Shown one piece after another: positions 44,915-55,859 of a stretch of 64,000 nucleotides of DNA; the first letter of the stretch is position 1; each line of letters starts with the position of its first letter. Both the position numbers and the translations under genes were made by a program. Source of the DNA: Ptychodera flava (Eukaryota > Hemichordata > Enteropneusta > Ptychoderidae). The notes under the pieces were generated by a model that made no database searches, was not told the DNA's origin, and was given only the letters and a program-made list of their open reading frames with translations. The stretch covers positions 17,862,747-17,926,746 of the forward strand of contig NC_091941.1 of NCBI RefSeq assembly GCF_041260155.1, in the 5' to 3' direction.

Positions 44915-45818
44915 ACAGATGTAGCCAGACAAAGGTAAAGAAACAGGCACTGTTGTGATTGTTGTGATTGCGGGTGCCACATGTGGGGCAGGATGCGCTT
45001 ATAATTTTTGAAACACCCGACATCACTTCTTGGCCTTTTGGCCAGAGGTCCATATATCTTTCTTTCATAAATTTGACTTTGTTGCGTGTACCGGTGCTTT
45101 ACTGCCTGTGCTTTGCTGTTTTGTGTGTATGTTTATAACTAGTGTATTACGAATTTTAACCTAGTGTTATAGATTACGGATGGGTATGATTGCGATTATT
45201 TTATAGAACCATAGTCGTGTGTGGTTATGTATTTGGCGAAGACCCCTTGTAACTTTAAGTTATTTTTTTATCCGTCATTCAACGCTTTACCACAGAAATC
45301 TGAATGTACGGGTTGTGGTTTTCACATATTTTGTTTCTCTTGTTTGCAAGAACCTTTTGAATGTCTATTCAGGAGAGCTATGAAATTTAATTCATTGCAC
45401 TTTACCGTCCCAGAATATTTGTTTATTTTGCAATTATTTTGTAATAGGATTAAGTACCGCCACAATCACGCCTGCAAGTGATTATGAAGAGGTGAAGCCC
45501 TTCGTCGATTCGAAAATTTCCGAATCGTCTACTTCTGTTGCTGCTGCTGATCAAGACAATAGTGACGAAGATAACAGTAATGATATTGACTGGATGTGGA
45601 AAGTAGAGGAGGACGGAGAGTGGATCCGAAGATTATATGCTGGAGATGAAAACCTAACTGATGACGAAGACGACGGTGAAGATGATAATTATAGTAAGAA
45701 AGGCCGTGGCGAAGAGGAGTCTGTAGACGAAAACAAGGACCGGGAAAAGAGAGCAGCAGATCTCAGTATTCGTCATGGTACTGATGGTGATATCGATCAC
45801 GGTGAGGTTAAAAGTAAG

Positions 45819-45880
<62 letters not shown>

Positions 45881-46782
45881 GTCAGACAGAGATAAAGAAA
45901 CGGTCACTGCTGTGATTGGGATTTGGACAGATAGAACCGCAGTCGTTTGCATTGCGAAGACCTTTGTATCCAAGCTATTCCTTATCCGTCATTCAACGTG
46001 GCACCTCATAAATATGATTCTAGGGATTGTCGTTTTCACGTACTTTGGTTCTGTTGTTTGCAAGAAGCTTTTGAATATACATTCACATGTTATAAATTTA
46101 GAAAAGCTATGAAATTCTATTTATTCCACTTACCGTCTCAGAATATTTATTTTGCAATTATTTTGTTATAGGCTTGAGTACAGCCACGATCACGCCTGCC
46201 CGTGATTATGAAGAGCTGAAGCGAATTGTGGATTCGAAAATGAGCGAATCGTCTACTGCTGTTGTAGCTGCTGATCAAGACAATGGTGACCAAGTTTACC
46301 GTAATGATATTGACTGGATGTGGAAAGTAGAGCAGGACGGAGAGTGCATCCGAAGATTATATGCTGGAGATGAAAACGTAACAGATGATGAAGACGACGA
46401 TGAAGGTGAAGATAGGAAGAAAGGCCATGGTGCCGTGGACGAGGAGTTTATCGACGAAAACGAAAACCGCGAAGAAAGATCAGTAGATCTCCATATTCTT
46501 CAAGGTGTCGATGCTGATATCAGTAATGATTATTGCGAAAGGCCGCTGGATGTCCACGGCGACAGCATTTACAATAAAGGCACTGGATTTAAGGACGGTA
46601 CAGAGCGAATTACTGATGAGTTGAACAATGACGGAATGAATAAAAATAACACTAGGAGTGACGCGACAGAAGCGACCACTTCAAAGGCACGGCAAGATAG
46701 TTCCAACGATTACTCAAGACCAGTAAGGTTTCTGATAAGATTGTTGAGACGGTGTCGATGTTCCAGCCGAACTGACGACTGA
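43517..46782 (+). CDS. Unrecognised acidic protein with duplicated exons (six exons)
   Basis: The proposed exons are 43517-43604, 43907-44029, 44229-44378, 44691-44810, 45448-45813 and 46172-46782 (TGA). They give 485 residues, and every intron is phase 1. Exons 1-3 encode a charged region (MRKRETFWMQVIAKQGSGHV, SSLEFSFVKSAKAKLFEAAT). Exons 5 and 6 are copies of each other: STATITPA.DYEE, then SESS, then the core NDIDWMWKVE.DGE.IRRLYA, then GDEN.TDDEDD and acidic, Lys/Arg-spiced tails. The C-terminus turns basic (RFLIRLLRRCRCSSR). There is no signal peptide and no membrane segment. I do not recognise the family. The uniform Trp-rich core in three copies argues that it was under selection. The first exon could start further upstream (an acceptor precedes 43486 in an open frame). 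Confidence 0.62.
43907..44029 (+). CDS. Acidic-protein gene exon 2
   Basis: Between TTTCCACAG and GTGAGT, the single open frame reads MRKRETFWMQVIAKQGSGHV followed by MKLSDQDVVFKEIQETAKRE. Symmetric phase 1-1. Confidence 0.6.
44229..44378 (+). CDS. Acidic-protein gene exon 3
   Basis: After GTTTCAG it encodes KSSLEFSFVKSAKAKLFEAA, then SLVAKSSTHISGKLQAGQGE, to donor GTAGTT. Phase 1-1. Confidence 0.58.
44691..44810 (+). CDS. Acidic-protein gene exon 4
   Basis: After AATTTAG it encodes KQGVPKDNTREQSNSASLRE and ends SGEESEDDDVK. The donor GTAAGTGAT and the following GA-repeat are the same as after exon 5, so at least its 3' end belongs to the duplicated unit. Confidence 0.58.
44828..44911 (+). 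repeat. Poly-T followed by (GA)n
   Basis: About 33 T are followed by about 25 GA repeats, inside the intron just after exon 4. Confidence 0.95.
45448..45813 (+). CDS. Acidic repeat exon, copy 1
   Basis: It encodes STATITPASDYEEVKPFVDS, SNDIDWMWKVEEDGEWIRRL and YAGDENLTDDEDDGEDDNYS, ending in DIDHGEVK at donor GTAAGT. Length 366 bp, phase 1-1, so it can be added or skipped without changing frame. Confidence 0.7.
45824..45875 (+). repeat. (GA)n microsatellite in intron of copy 1
   Basis: About 26 GA repeats begin ten bases after the donor, in the same position as the GA tract after exon 4. Confidence 0.95.
46172..46782 (+). CDS. Acidic repeat exon, copy 2, terminal exon with stop
   Basis: It starts LSTATITPARDYEELKRIVD, with core YRNDIDWMWKVEQDGECIRR and YAGDENVTDDEDD. 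Unlike copy 1 it reads on through DVHGDSIYNKGTGF to SSRTDD and TGA at 46780-46782. The preceding introns of copies 1 and 2 are also alike (the shared end TTTGCAATTATTTTGT.ATAG), so exon plus intron were duplicated together, about 724 bp apart. Confidence 0.7.
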
Positions 46783-47165
46783 CATTTATTGCCATGTGTG
46801 AAAACAGTCACCACCTGGCCTGTAACATGTCTTAGAAGCCAAATGGTCAAGGCATTCCAACCAAAAGTCTTTCCATCAAACCCACGAACTCTGTACACTT
46901 TCACACGAATGCATCACTGTTATTGTACATTGCCTTTTATGTTTATTAAGTATTGGATTGGTTTGAAGACCTTATTTCTGGTATCGTTATGTATTGTTGT
47001 TTTTTATATCTGTAACACACTATATGATATTGTACTCATGAATGTTTTGTAAAGTGATAATTTTCATGATATGAAATATACATAAATAAGAGAAAAATTA
47101 AGAAATCTAGTATGAAGAAAAATTCGAAAAAATATTCCTGTAACTCAAGAAAAACGCATAGGAGG
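46783..47165 (+). other. 3' UTR / tail T2 of the acidic-protein gene
   Basis: It is homologous to T1 (39.8-42.2 kb) and partly to 50.4 kb. It includes ATATTGTACTCATGAAT and CCTGTAACTCA-AAAA motifs shared with T1. It is probably the 3' untranslated region. Confidence 0.55.
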
Positions 47166-48430
47166 TTACCCATTTGATATCCGGGCGGGGCTCGGAAGGT
47201 TTCTGGGACAGAATAGGATTCCGAGATGTTGCTTTTGCAACATATCCACCCAAGGATGACAGAAAAAATAAAAAAGATTGCCAGCAGAATATGAAGACAA
47301 AAATAATGCACGGACAGATACTTTAAGTCTTCACTAAATTTTTTCCATGCACCCGCAGGGTGCCCCATTTCATAACATCTTTAATTTTCCGCCTGCACTT
47401 CGGACACACCATATTTATGATATCATTCAATGTCGGCGCGCCCTTCTTTTTCAGAACATCTTTCCTTTTCGCGCACCCTTTGATTTCATCAATGCCCTGA
47501 TTTGATTAATATTTTGACTCACACTTTTGCTGCCTTTTTACATGTATCCAGTTTTTCAATTTTAAACATTAACTAGCATTATTCGAATTCACTTGTTGTG
47601 CTTCTGTTACAGTTTCCCATCCGTGTACCTGAAACTATCTTGATTACTCAGTGGAGCTTGTCCACGTAGCCTGCACTAGATATCCTGTGTCCATTTTTGT
47701 TCTTTACAATGATGTGCCAGGCTTAGCATGACTTATCATCAGAAGTATTTGTTGTACATAAAGTGGTTCCTACATATTGAGTGTTACAAGAACTATACTC
47801 TTCTTCAATTTCTAACAACATTAAGCACGACATTTGCAATGCAATGTGGCGAGGAATGGACAAGGGTGCGAGAATTTGCCATAAAATAGATCTACTTACA
47901 AATGTCTTCATAATATCCTTAATTCATGATTTAATTTGTCATTCAAAGTGTACGTTATAGGATACACCTGTTAATTTCCAAATAGAAGCTGCATTCAAAA
48001 TGAATAGCCATACCGTGAATTTGAACCAATGAAACACGCAAACTTTTAAAATATTAGAAATCCTGTAGTCTACACATATGCAGAAGCTGCATTTTGATTT
48101 CTTTGCATTAATTTGCATTTCTTTGCATTAAGTAGTGAAGCAAATGGAAATTTTTACTATTTGAATATTCACTTATCTCTCTTGACAAGGTAATCTACTA
48201 GGAAATCATTTTGTCTTCTTATACATTTTGAGTTTTCATGAAAACTCTGTAAAATACTTTCCAAATGGCCACCAAATAACAACATTTGAATATGTAGAAT
48301 TCAAAATTTTAAAAAAAGCTACCCAAAGATTATCAAATAGTCCATGCCTGTGTAAGGGAGCCGTCATTATTTACAGCCTGGGGGTCGGAGGAATGTTAGG
48401 GGGTCACTCAAAATATTGAAATCATGTCGT
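47166..48430. other. Spacer between the intact and decayed copies
   Basis: No gene was recognised. 47340-47480 contains degenerate, inverted relatives of the GGGCGCGCCGAAAA array in E2 (here TCGGCGCGCCCTTCTTTTTC). Confidence 0.4.
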
Positions 48431-48471
48431 ATTAAGATAAATATTTTGTTCTGTTGTTTGCAAGAACCTTT

Positions 48472-48473
<2 letters not shown>

Positions 48474-48560
<87 letters not shown>

Positions 48561-48731
48561 AATATATATATAAAATGTATACAATCTATATATTTATATA
48601 TCATAAATATATATAAATATATATCAATAAATATATATATGATATATATTTATATATATTTAGGATATATATAAATATATATAGATTGTATACATTATAT
48701 ATATATAAATATATATATAAAATGTATACAA

Positions 48732-48802
<71 letters not shown>
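48474..48802 (+). repeat. 330-bp compound AT-rich microsatellite
   Basis: TA tracts alternate with repeats of AAAATGTATACAATCTATAT. It sits inside the intron belonging to the third exon copy, between GCAAGAACCTTTTG and AGAAAAGCTATGAAATT, which are adjacent in the other two introns. Confidence 0.9.
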
Positions 48803-48804
<2 letters not shown>

Positions 48805-49346
48805 TCAGAAAAGCTATGAAATTTAATTCATTACACTTACTGTCAAAGAATATGTTTGTTTTGCAATTATTTTGTTATAGGATTGAGTACCGCAACGATC
48901 ACGCCTGCCCGTGATTATGAAGAGCTGAAGCCCTTCGTCGATGCGAAAATGAGCGAATCGTCTGTTGCTGCTGCTTCTGATCAAGACAATGGTGACGAAG
49001 ATATTAAACCGTAATGATACTGACTGGATATGGAATGTAGAGGAGGACGGAGAGTGGATCCGAAGATTATATGCTGGAGATGAAAACGTAACAGATGACG
49101 AAGACGACGGTCAAGATGACGATTATGGTAAGAAAGGTCACGGAGCCGTAGAATAATTTGGCTACTATACAACCATAGGGGATTCAATCTCCGATGATGA
49201 CGATGATGATGATTAAATATTTAAAAATGAAGATAAATAAACATATATTTGGACTCAGTAAATTTGTTGTTATTGTTGTTTTTATTGTTGTTGTCGTTGT
49301 TGATACTATTTGCAGAAAGAACAAAGTATGCGCTGCAAATTTCAAC

Positions 49347-49490
49347 ACAGCCTAACTATACATGTGCGTCGCAAATTCAATACAGCCTAACTATACATGT
49401 GCGTTGCAAATTCAATACAGCCTAACTATACATGTGCGTTGCTGCCTAACTATACATGTGCGTTGCAAATTCAATACTGCCTAACATTAC
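49347..49490 (+). repeat. Tandem CTAACTATACATGTGCG repeat, left arm
   Basis: Four units of about 35 bp, one shortened to 21 bp, lie in the left arm of the palindrome. The mirror image with the same short unit lies at 49739-49925. Confidence 0.85.
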
Positions 49491-49737
49491 CCAAGGGTGT
49501 CACTTCATTGCCACACACTTTTTTTCGATCGCCAAAAATGCACCTAGCATGCATCGAAATCGGTAAAATTCGACGTAGGGTCAAAGCACATTAGTCCTCA
49601 ATAATACTCCAACATTTTTACCTCTTACCGATGAAAAGTCGAGAAATCAGCAAGTTTTTCAGCGTATCTGGACGTCTCTTACATTTCAGATTTGCGATCG
49701 AAAAAAGTGTGTGGCAATGAAGTGACACCCCTTGGGT

Positions 49738-49925
49738 AATGTTAGGCTGTATTGAATTTGCAACGCACATGTATAGTTAGGCTGTATTGAATTTGCAACG
49801 CACATGTATAGTTAGGCAGCAACGCACATGTATAGTTAGGCTGTATTGAATTTGCAACGCACATGTATAGTTAGGCTGTATTGAATTTGCGACGCACATG
49901 TATAGTTAGGCTGTGTTGAAATTTG
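49738..49925 (-). repeat. Tandem CTAACTATACATGTGCG repeat, right arm
   Basis: This is the inverted counterpart of the left-arm array, with the same order of full and shortened units. Confidence 0.85.
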
Positions 49926-50395
49926 CAGCGCATACTTTGTTCTTTTCTGCAAATAGTATCAACAACGACAACAACAATAACAACAACAATAACAACAAAT
50001 TTACTGAGTCCAAATATATGTTTATTTATCTTCATTTTTAAATATTTAATCATCATCATCGTCATCATCGGAGATTGAATCCCCCTATGATACAACTAGA
50101 AGATAAGAGAGATCTGAGAATCTCAGTATTCTTCAAGGTACCGATGGTGATATCAATCACGATGATTGCGAAAGGCCATTGGATGTCCACGACGACAATA
50201 TTTACCATAGAGGCAGTGGATTTAAAGACGTAGTAGACAGCGTATCTCTGATGAGTTGTACACAGACGAAATGAATAAAAATAATACTAGGAGTCAGGCC
50301 ACAGAAGAGAACACCTCAAAGCCACGACAAGACAGTTCCAACGATTACCCAAGACGGATTATTGAGACTGTGTCGATGTTCCAGCCGAACTGACG

Positions 50396-50545
50396 TCTGA
50401 CAGTCATCGCAATGCACGAAAACAGTAACTATCTGGCCTGTAAAATATCTTACAAGCCTAATCGGTGCAAATGGTAAAGCCCAACCAAAATATGGTCCAT
50501 CAAACGCACTAGTCTGCAATTTCACGCGAATACATGACAGAAATC
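50396..50545 (+). pseudogene. Tail T3 of the acidic-protein family
   Basis: It follows the decayed exon and matches T2 (CATCGCAATGCACGAAAACA, CATCAAACGCACTAG). A further homologous piece lies at 51300-51440, shared with 42340-42480. Confidence 0.65.
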
Positions 50546-51690
50546 GTGCGCTGTCTCCGGCTTGACTTGAGTTCCGTTCTGCTGAGCGTAATTTCTGAAG
50601 TTGCAGTCTTATAATAAGGCATCCACTTCATTCTTTTCTTGCAGATTTTTTTTCTGCCTATAATTCTTCTTTCTCAAGTCTCGACAACTCAACTTCTGTT
50701 CCTGTATATGCGTTTGGTGTAGGTAAGGTATACTACCGATACCGATGATCGTACCTTTCCCGCCATTCGGGTGTGGTGTAGCCATTTTGATTCTGCTCAT
50801 CGTGCTCATAGTAGCCAACTTTCTTTGCCGATGGCTTTCGTCCAGTTGCTCTGGCTTGCTTTCCACTTGGTGAAAGTTGTAGACGGTAGACCTTGATCCA
50901 AGAGTTGTTGTTCTGCTACTGATGTGTCCATGGTGATACGAGAAACTATGTAAGAAAAGGAGACAGCTAACACGACTTCTGGTCTCAATGAAAGTTTGGC
51001 ACAAGCAAGCATAACCAGTAGAGGGCGCTGTCAGTGTAGATAATTATGCAGCATCTACAAACCGATGTCTTGTGTCGTTATCGTTGTTTTTGTTTTGTAA
51101 AACAATACATTGAATACATTACAACCTGAAGACTTTCATGATTTAAAATACACAATAATAACATGAACAAGTGAAAAACAAATGAGAGAAGTATATAAAG
51201 AAATGAATCCAATTTACGTCCCTTGCTTCTAGTTTTTTCAAAGTTTGATCAGACTTTACCAGACTTTTATCGGACTTTGTCAGATTTACCGAGACAGGGC
51301 TAGTGATATGCGTAATTCGTATTCGATCACCTGTCAGGGACTTCCCGTTAAAAAGTGATACTTGCATTTTTTAATAGCTCGGGATTATTTTTTCGGAAGA
51401 TGCTGTTTCTGAACGTGCAATAAATCACTTTATCGGCTGTGCAGGCAATCACTCCTCGGGAGTTTTAACAGTTTTTTGTTGAAGGTTCCATGAATTAATC
51501 TGATGTAGCTCTTTATGTTAAACAACAAAAGCAACAAATGTTGAAACATTAACGAATGTTGAAACATTATTTAAACCTCGTTTAAACCATAGCACATCTA
51601 AATTTATCAATCTTTCTTATAATGCACGCATCATTAAAGCAGGTGATTTTGATGACTGTCACAGTTAACGTTGATTTCACAGACTTAGGA
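50546..51690. other. Region downstream of decayed copy, no gene accepted
   Basis: Apart from the duplicated piece at 51300-51440 nothing is recognised. Two overlapping minus-strand frames of 131 and 68 codons (50.6-51.0 kb) have no motif and no clear splice signals. Confidence 0.4.
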
Positions 51691-51694
51691 TATA

Positions 51695-53002
51695 GGGCTC
51701 GAAATTAGCGGTTTCCCGCGTCCACAGACTACCACTTTTTCCCTGGAGCTACCAAAATCCATGAAATGGTAGCCAATGCGGACTACCAAAGACCGGGACA
51801 AAATTCGGTCAGTACTTGTCGTGCAATGTCCAATATATTTGAACTGACATACTTGAATGACAGGCACTGGAAGTGATGGTCAATGAAAACGCATTTTCAT
51901 TGCATTTTGATCATAATGTATCAATCACTGGCAATATGCCTCCTCCCTACAGAAAGCCCATGGTCTATTTTTAGCACTGCTACAGTTTGTCTAGTCTCGA
52001 AGTGCTGAGAAGGTCGTGGTCGTTGTCATAACAACTGTCAAAATTTTCATGCAACTCATCTGAGGATGAAACAAGTTGCCAATAGGTCACCAAACTTTTC
52101 AGTATTCACTGTTGTCTATTAGGCCAAAGAAAAACGTTTCTGGTCACCGAGTGCTTCATTTCAGGACCTGGCGTCATGGCATTTTTTGGGTTACATACTA
52201 AGGCCGGACAAAAATATTGTGCTGTTCCCATAACCCGACCTACCCTATTTTTTACCTGCCGACCCTAAACTTTTTAGAGCTACGTAAACACGGAAGGAAA
52301 AAAAAGAGAGAAAAAACACGTAAAATCACGCGTTCGTTTCTTGGCATTTAGAATTGTATGGAGTTTTTTCCCTTTTATACGTATGATACATTTTTCTAGA
52401 AATGTGGCCAGTGTTTGACCACGCCTCAGCTGAACCCTTGAAAAAAGCATATTTAAAAATAAAAATATTTTGGAAAAAAATTCCCACCGACCTCCCTACT
52501 ATTATTCAAAACAATGCTATCAGAACAACACAATTTATTTTATTTCATTTTTTTTTTTTTTGCCTAATTAGTACACTTATCCTTGATATCCCTGTTTGCA
52601 TCTCCAAAATGCTAAAAAGAAAACGGAAGTATTATGCAGCCAGTGATAAAAGACAATAACTGTTGCATCAATAGTGCCAAACCAGCATTGTTAAGAATAA
52701 AAAAGGAAAAAAAACCCCGCCGCATCACTTTTGCTGAATGTCAAGGACCAGAAACTTTTTTTGGGGGGAGGCTTATACCTGTTTCCTTTTGGTGCTAGGT
52801 GTGTAAAGTGTTCACATCAAATGACTAGAAAATTCACTTCAGGGACAGAATCTTGAAAAATTGCTTTTTATTGTCTGGTTAATGAAGAACGATATCCCTA
52901 AACTAAAATATGCATGGGCTACCAGCCATTGTCACTGGGCTACCAACTTCAGAAAATGGTAGCCCAAGTGGACTACCAGAGAAAAAAGTTAATTTCGAGC
53001 CC
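51695..53002. mobile_element. Inverted-repeat element E4 with GGGCTCGAAATTA ends
   Basis: The left end GGGCTCGAAATTA and right end TAATTTCGAGCCC enclose 1.3 kb. Behind both ends come related blocks with GACTACCA and ATGGTAGCC. There is no coding capacity and no evident target duplication. It is probably an old non-autonomous DNA transposon. Confidence 0.72.
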
Positions 53003-54996
53003 CGACACCTGGCCGCAGTAGTGCGCCCTCAACAGTACATTTTGCGTTGGTATCAGTTAGAAAAGGGTTGGGCCACTAACGAAATAGAACCATCAGTAGT
53101 ATTGACGCATCGGACGTAACGTTTACTATTCGGTACTGATATCACAAGGACCATGTTTAACAAAATCCTATTTGAACAGGCAATTTTTTTTCAACTTACG
53201 TACACACCATTTGAAAAAAGAAATGAAATGAGACAACATGTCATAGCTTGTCTTCGGCGTTTATTTGAAGGAAACTACAAAATATTGCAAACACAGCCAT
53301 AAACCAGATAAAAAGCATTTCACAAATTCATGAGTTTTCTGTTCAAAAGGTAAAAGTATAAAATGCATGTCATCATACCTCATATATAAAATAAAATTAT
53401 ATACTGTAATTATATTAAGTAAATATATTTCAGCAGTGTTGTATTTTCCTGTTAAAATTATGGTGGCAAATAAAAATCATTCAAAACTATTTATAATAGA
53501 TGCAGCTTTTTTCCACTATGAAGTTTAAAAAATAAAGAAAATAACAACCACTATACCAAACCAGTCAGTATTTAAGGATTTCTAATTAATATACATTATG
53601 CAATATACAAAGCTTCAAATTAAATAATTTTTTATGATAGTATATAAATATAAATATTTAAGAAGCAAAATACCATAGGCAAAATTTACTAAAGCTAATA
53701 TGTGATAAATATCTTTCCTTAGATTTCACTTGACATAATTGTGTTCCTTTCTTAATTATTGTGACTTTCAGGATTTTTTGTATAAATTCTGATGTACCAA
53801 TCCCAAGGGAACCATGGCTATCACTTTCAATGTCAAGGTCACAGCAGAAAACATGAAAATCAAGAAATTTTCAGTGACCTCATATCTTATAGTTTCTTTG
53901 AAAAGAGTATATTGTACTTAGTGTATGTTTTGTACTTCTCAAGTACACCATGTGTATAGTGTCTGTTAAAAACCGGGCCATGAAAATACTTGTGACTGAA
54001 ATTGTCAAAACTGTTGGCAGATGCTTAGAAATCAATAATGCTGTAAGAAAACTAGCCTTGCACCTAGTTATGCATCTAATAATGTGACATCTGCTTCTGT
54101 TTATCAGTCATACATGTTTTTACAAAGTTCGAGTTTTCATTTTGAAAGGAAAAGTGGACATGGAAAAAATGATTATTCCAATCAAATTACACCAATGATT
54201 ACTCCTCATTGAGCTCTTTGTTTTGTAAAATTTTCTGTATGAATTGTGCTGTCATTTTACGACCAGCTTCCCCTACAATCATTTTACCATTATGTACTTC
54301 AACCTTTGTTCATGTCACCTCTCTTTGTTCAGGTCATGGAATACTCCTTAAATCAACTTGACAGCAACTAAACCTGTTTGACATGCCAACTTGAGCTGAG
54401 ACTAAATTAAATATCTTGATACTTCATGAAAGCAAGCTTATTCTATCTAAGAAATACTTTTTGTTGTTTCTGTACAAATAAATTTTACAAAAATGTGAGG
54501 TCACACACACGTACACGTACCTAAGCACGTTTACAGATATATCAGCTGTAACTTATTGAGGCCATGATAAGATTAAATGAACAACTGCCAACATTTTAAA
54601 AATGCAGTAGTATGTGAAATGAAAGCAGGAAATGCATGCATAATGCACTGCAATATCAATATTTCCTGACTTTAAATGCCTCAATAAAGTGGCCCACTCT
54701 AGTTTTTGCAGTTTTGCCTATGTTAATTGCACATAATAGTAGATATTGAACAAGAAAAAAAAATGTTTTTGCTGCTTTGAGATGTGAGGGTTCAACTGCA
54801 TATGGTTTCAAAGCATACCTTGTTTGAAAGAAAAATGTTTTCTCAAAGAAGCTTGACATCATCAATGGTATATTTTAAATTTTGCAGTCTGTAATGTTCA
54901 TAATCAGTAAATAATCACACAATACCTCCAGGAGTACCTCCACTTTGATGCGCTCTTTTGAAACAATTCCCAGGATGTTAACAAGCTGCTGTTGCT
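53003..54996 (-). other. 3' UTR / downstream of the FBXO48-like gene
   Basis: A+T-rich. On the minus strand an AATAAA (plus TTTATT at 53260-53265) could be the polyadenylation signal about 1.7 kb after the stop codon. No other gene was recognised. Confidence 0.4.
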
Positions 54997-55859
54997 TTAT
55001 CTGCATAACTCTAACTCAAGAATTTGACCCCAGGTTTCTACGTCCATTGGACACATACAACAGGTAGGTAGATCACCGTAGGAAGTGATATTGCTGAATG
55101 CACCATTTAACCAATGACGCTTGATTAGTGTGTATCCATAGTTCCGCTTGAAAGTCTCCTGTAGTTCAGAAAAAAAATACATATATACAAACTATGTTCA
55201 AGAAGATCAATGAAAATTTACACACGAGGTAAATGATTCCATATTTTCTCTTCCACAGTCTGCGTAAAAATACGTAAATCCTCTCTGGTTACATACTTGT
55301 AGAATGTAATTTGTTCATGTACAGCCACACAATTTGGTATGAAACATGCAAAATAACTCAGATGACTGTCTATTTGAGTACCTGTTTTTCTTCAACTTCA
55401 GAAATTCAACAGAAATATAATAGCTATGTTAATGACATTATGTAACACGCAAGCGATATAAAGAGAAATCTCCTTTCACTTTTACTTTAACTGACACTGT
55501 GTACATGCATGTCTGTACATGTTTACAGCTGATTGCATTTGTATGAAGAGATATGACGAAGCTTCTGTTCCTACCTTCCACGAGTAGCCTTCTTCTCTGT
55601 CACTCTGGACATACGTTTCGTCTTCCAGGTGATGTAAGCACAGCAACTTCCACAGCCATTCGGTGTTGTCGATAGCATCATTCCATTCCTTCGACGTCTG
55701 GGACATCTGACAGACACTGGTTATATCTAATTCCGTGACAATTTTAAAACACATTTCGACGGGGAGAGCACTAAATACATCCGCCCTGGTGTTGTTTTCC
55801 CGACTGCTTTCTCTGTTGTCGTTATGATCGTACGATTTCATAGATTTTGTTGACTCCAT
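54997..55859 (-). CDS. FBXO48: F-box only protein 48-like, two exons
   Basis: The exons on the minus strand are 55575-55859 (95 codons) and 54997-55158 (53 codons plus stop), joined in phase 0 to give 148 residues. Human FBXO48 is about 155. The F-box is at about residues 29-72: FSALPVEMCFKIVTELDITS, then SVCQMSQTSKEWNDAI and EWLWK. It should bind SKP1 and so form an SCF ubiquitin ligase. The C-terminal half has the family pattern: GYSWK, KRHWLNGAFSNI and the closing PMDVETWGQILELEL. The intron is 416 bp with a GTAGGA donor and a CTACAG acceptor. It faces a plus-strand first exon 564 bp away across a probable bidirectional promoter. No defect is seen. Confidence 0.93.

Larger units (their letters stand above)
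49174..50089. mobile_element. 916-bp palindromic foldback element with 7-bp target duplication
   Basis: The ends read CATAGGGGATTCAATCTCCG and its complement, with ATACAAC on both sides (49067+100 region at 49167-49173, and 50090-50096). Arms of roughly 370 bp are nearly identical inverted. Each contains a GTT-rich run and several copies of CTAACTATACATGTGCGT. The loop of about 150-160 bp is unique. There is no ORF of note. Which superfamily moves it is unclear. Confidence 0.88.
48881..50395 (+). pseudogene. Acidic repeat exon, copy 3, frameshifted and split by a palindrome
   Basis: It begins after TTTTGTTATAG with the frame LSTATITPARDYEELKPFVD. A one-base gain near 49005 shifts the frame and creates a stop (CCGTAA). 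The shifted frame then reads DWIWNVEEDGEWIRRLYAGD and stops at GAATAA. The rest of the exon resumes after the inserted element at about 50097 (GATTGCGAAAGGCCATTGGA and GATTTAAAGACG match copy 2) but with further frameshifts. It therefore lost coding function. Confidence 0.8.

Noticed and set aside
49347..49925. Repeats with spacing reminiscent of a CRISPR array
   Set aside because: Units are contiguous tandem repeats without unique spacers and are mirrored in a palindrome; the genome is eukaryotic.
50609..51012. Two overlapping minus-strand frames of 131 and 68 codons
   Set aside because: No recognisable domain, no good donor or acceptor, and the two frames conflict.
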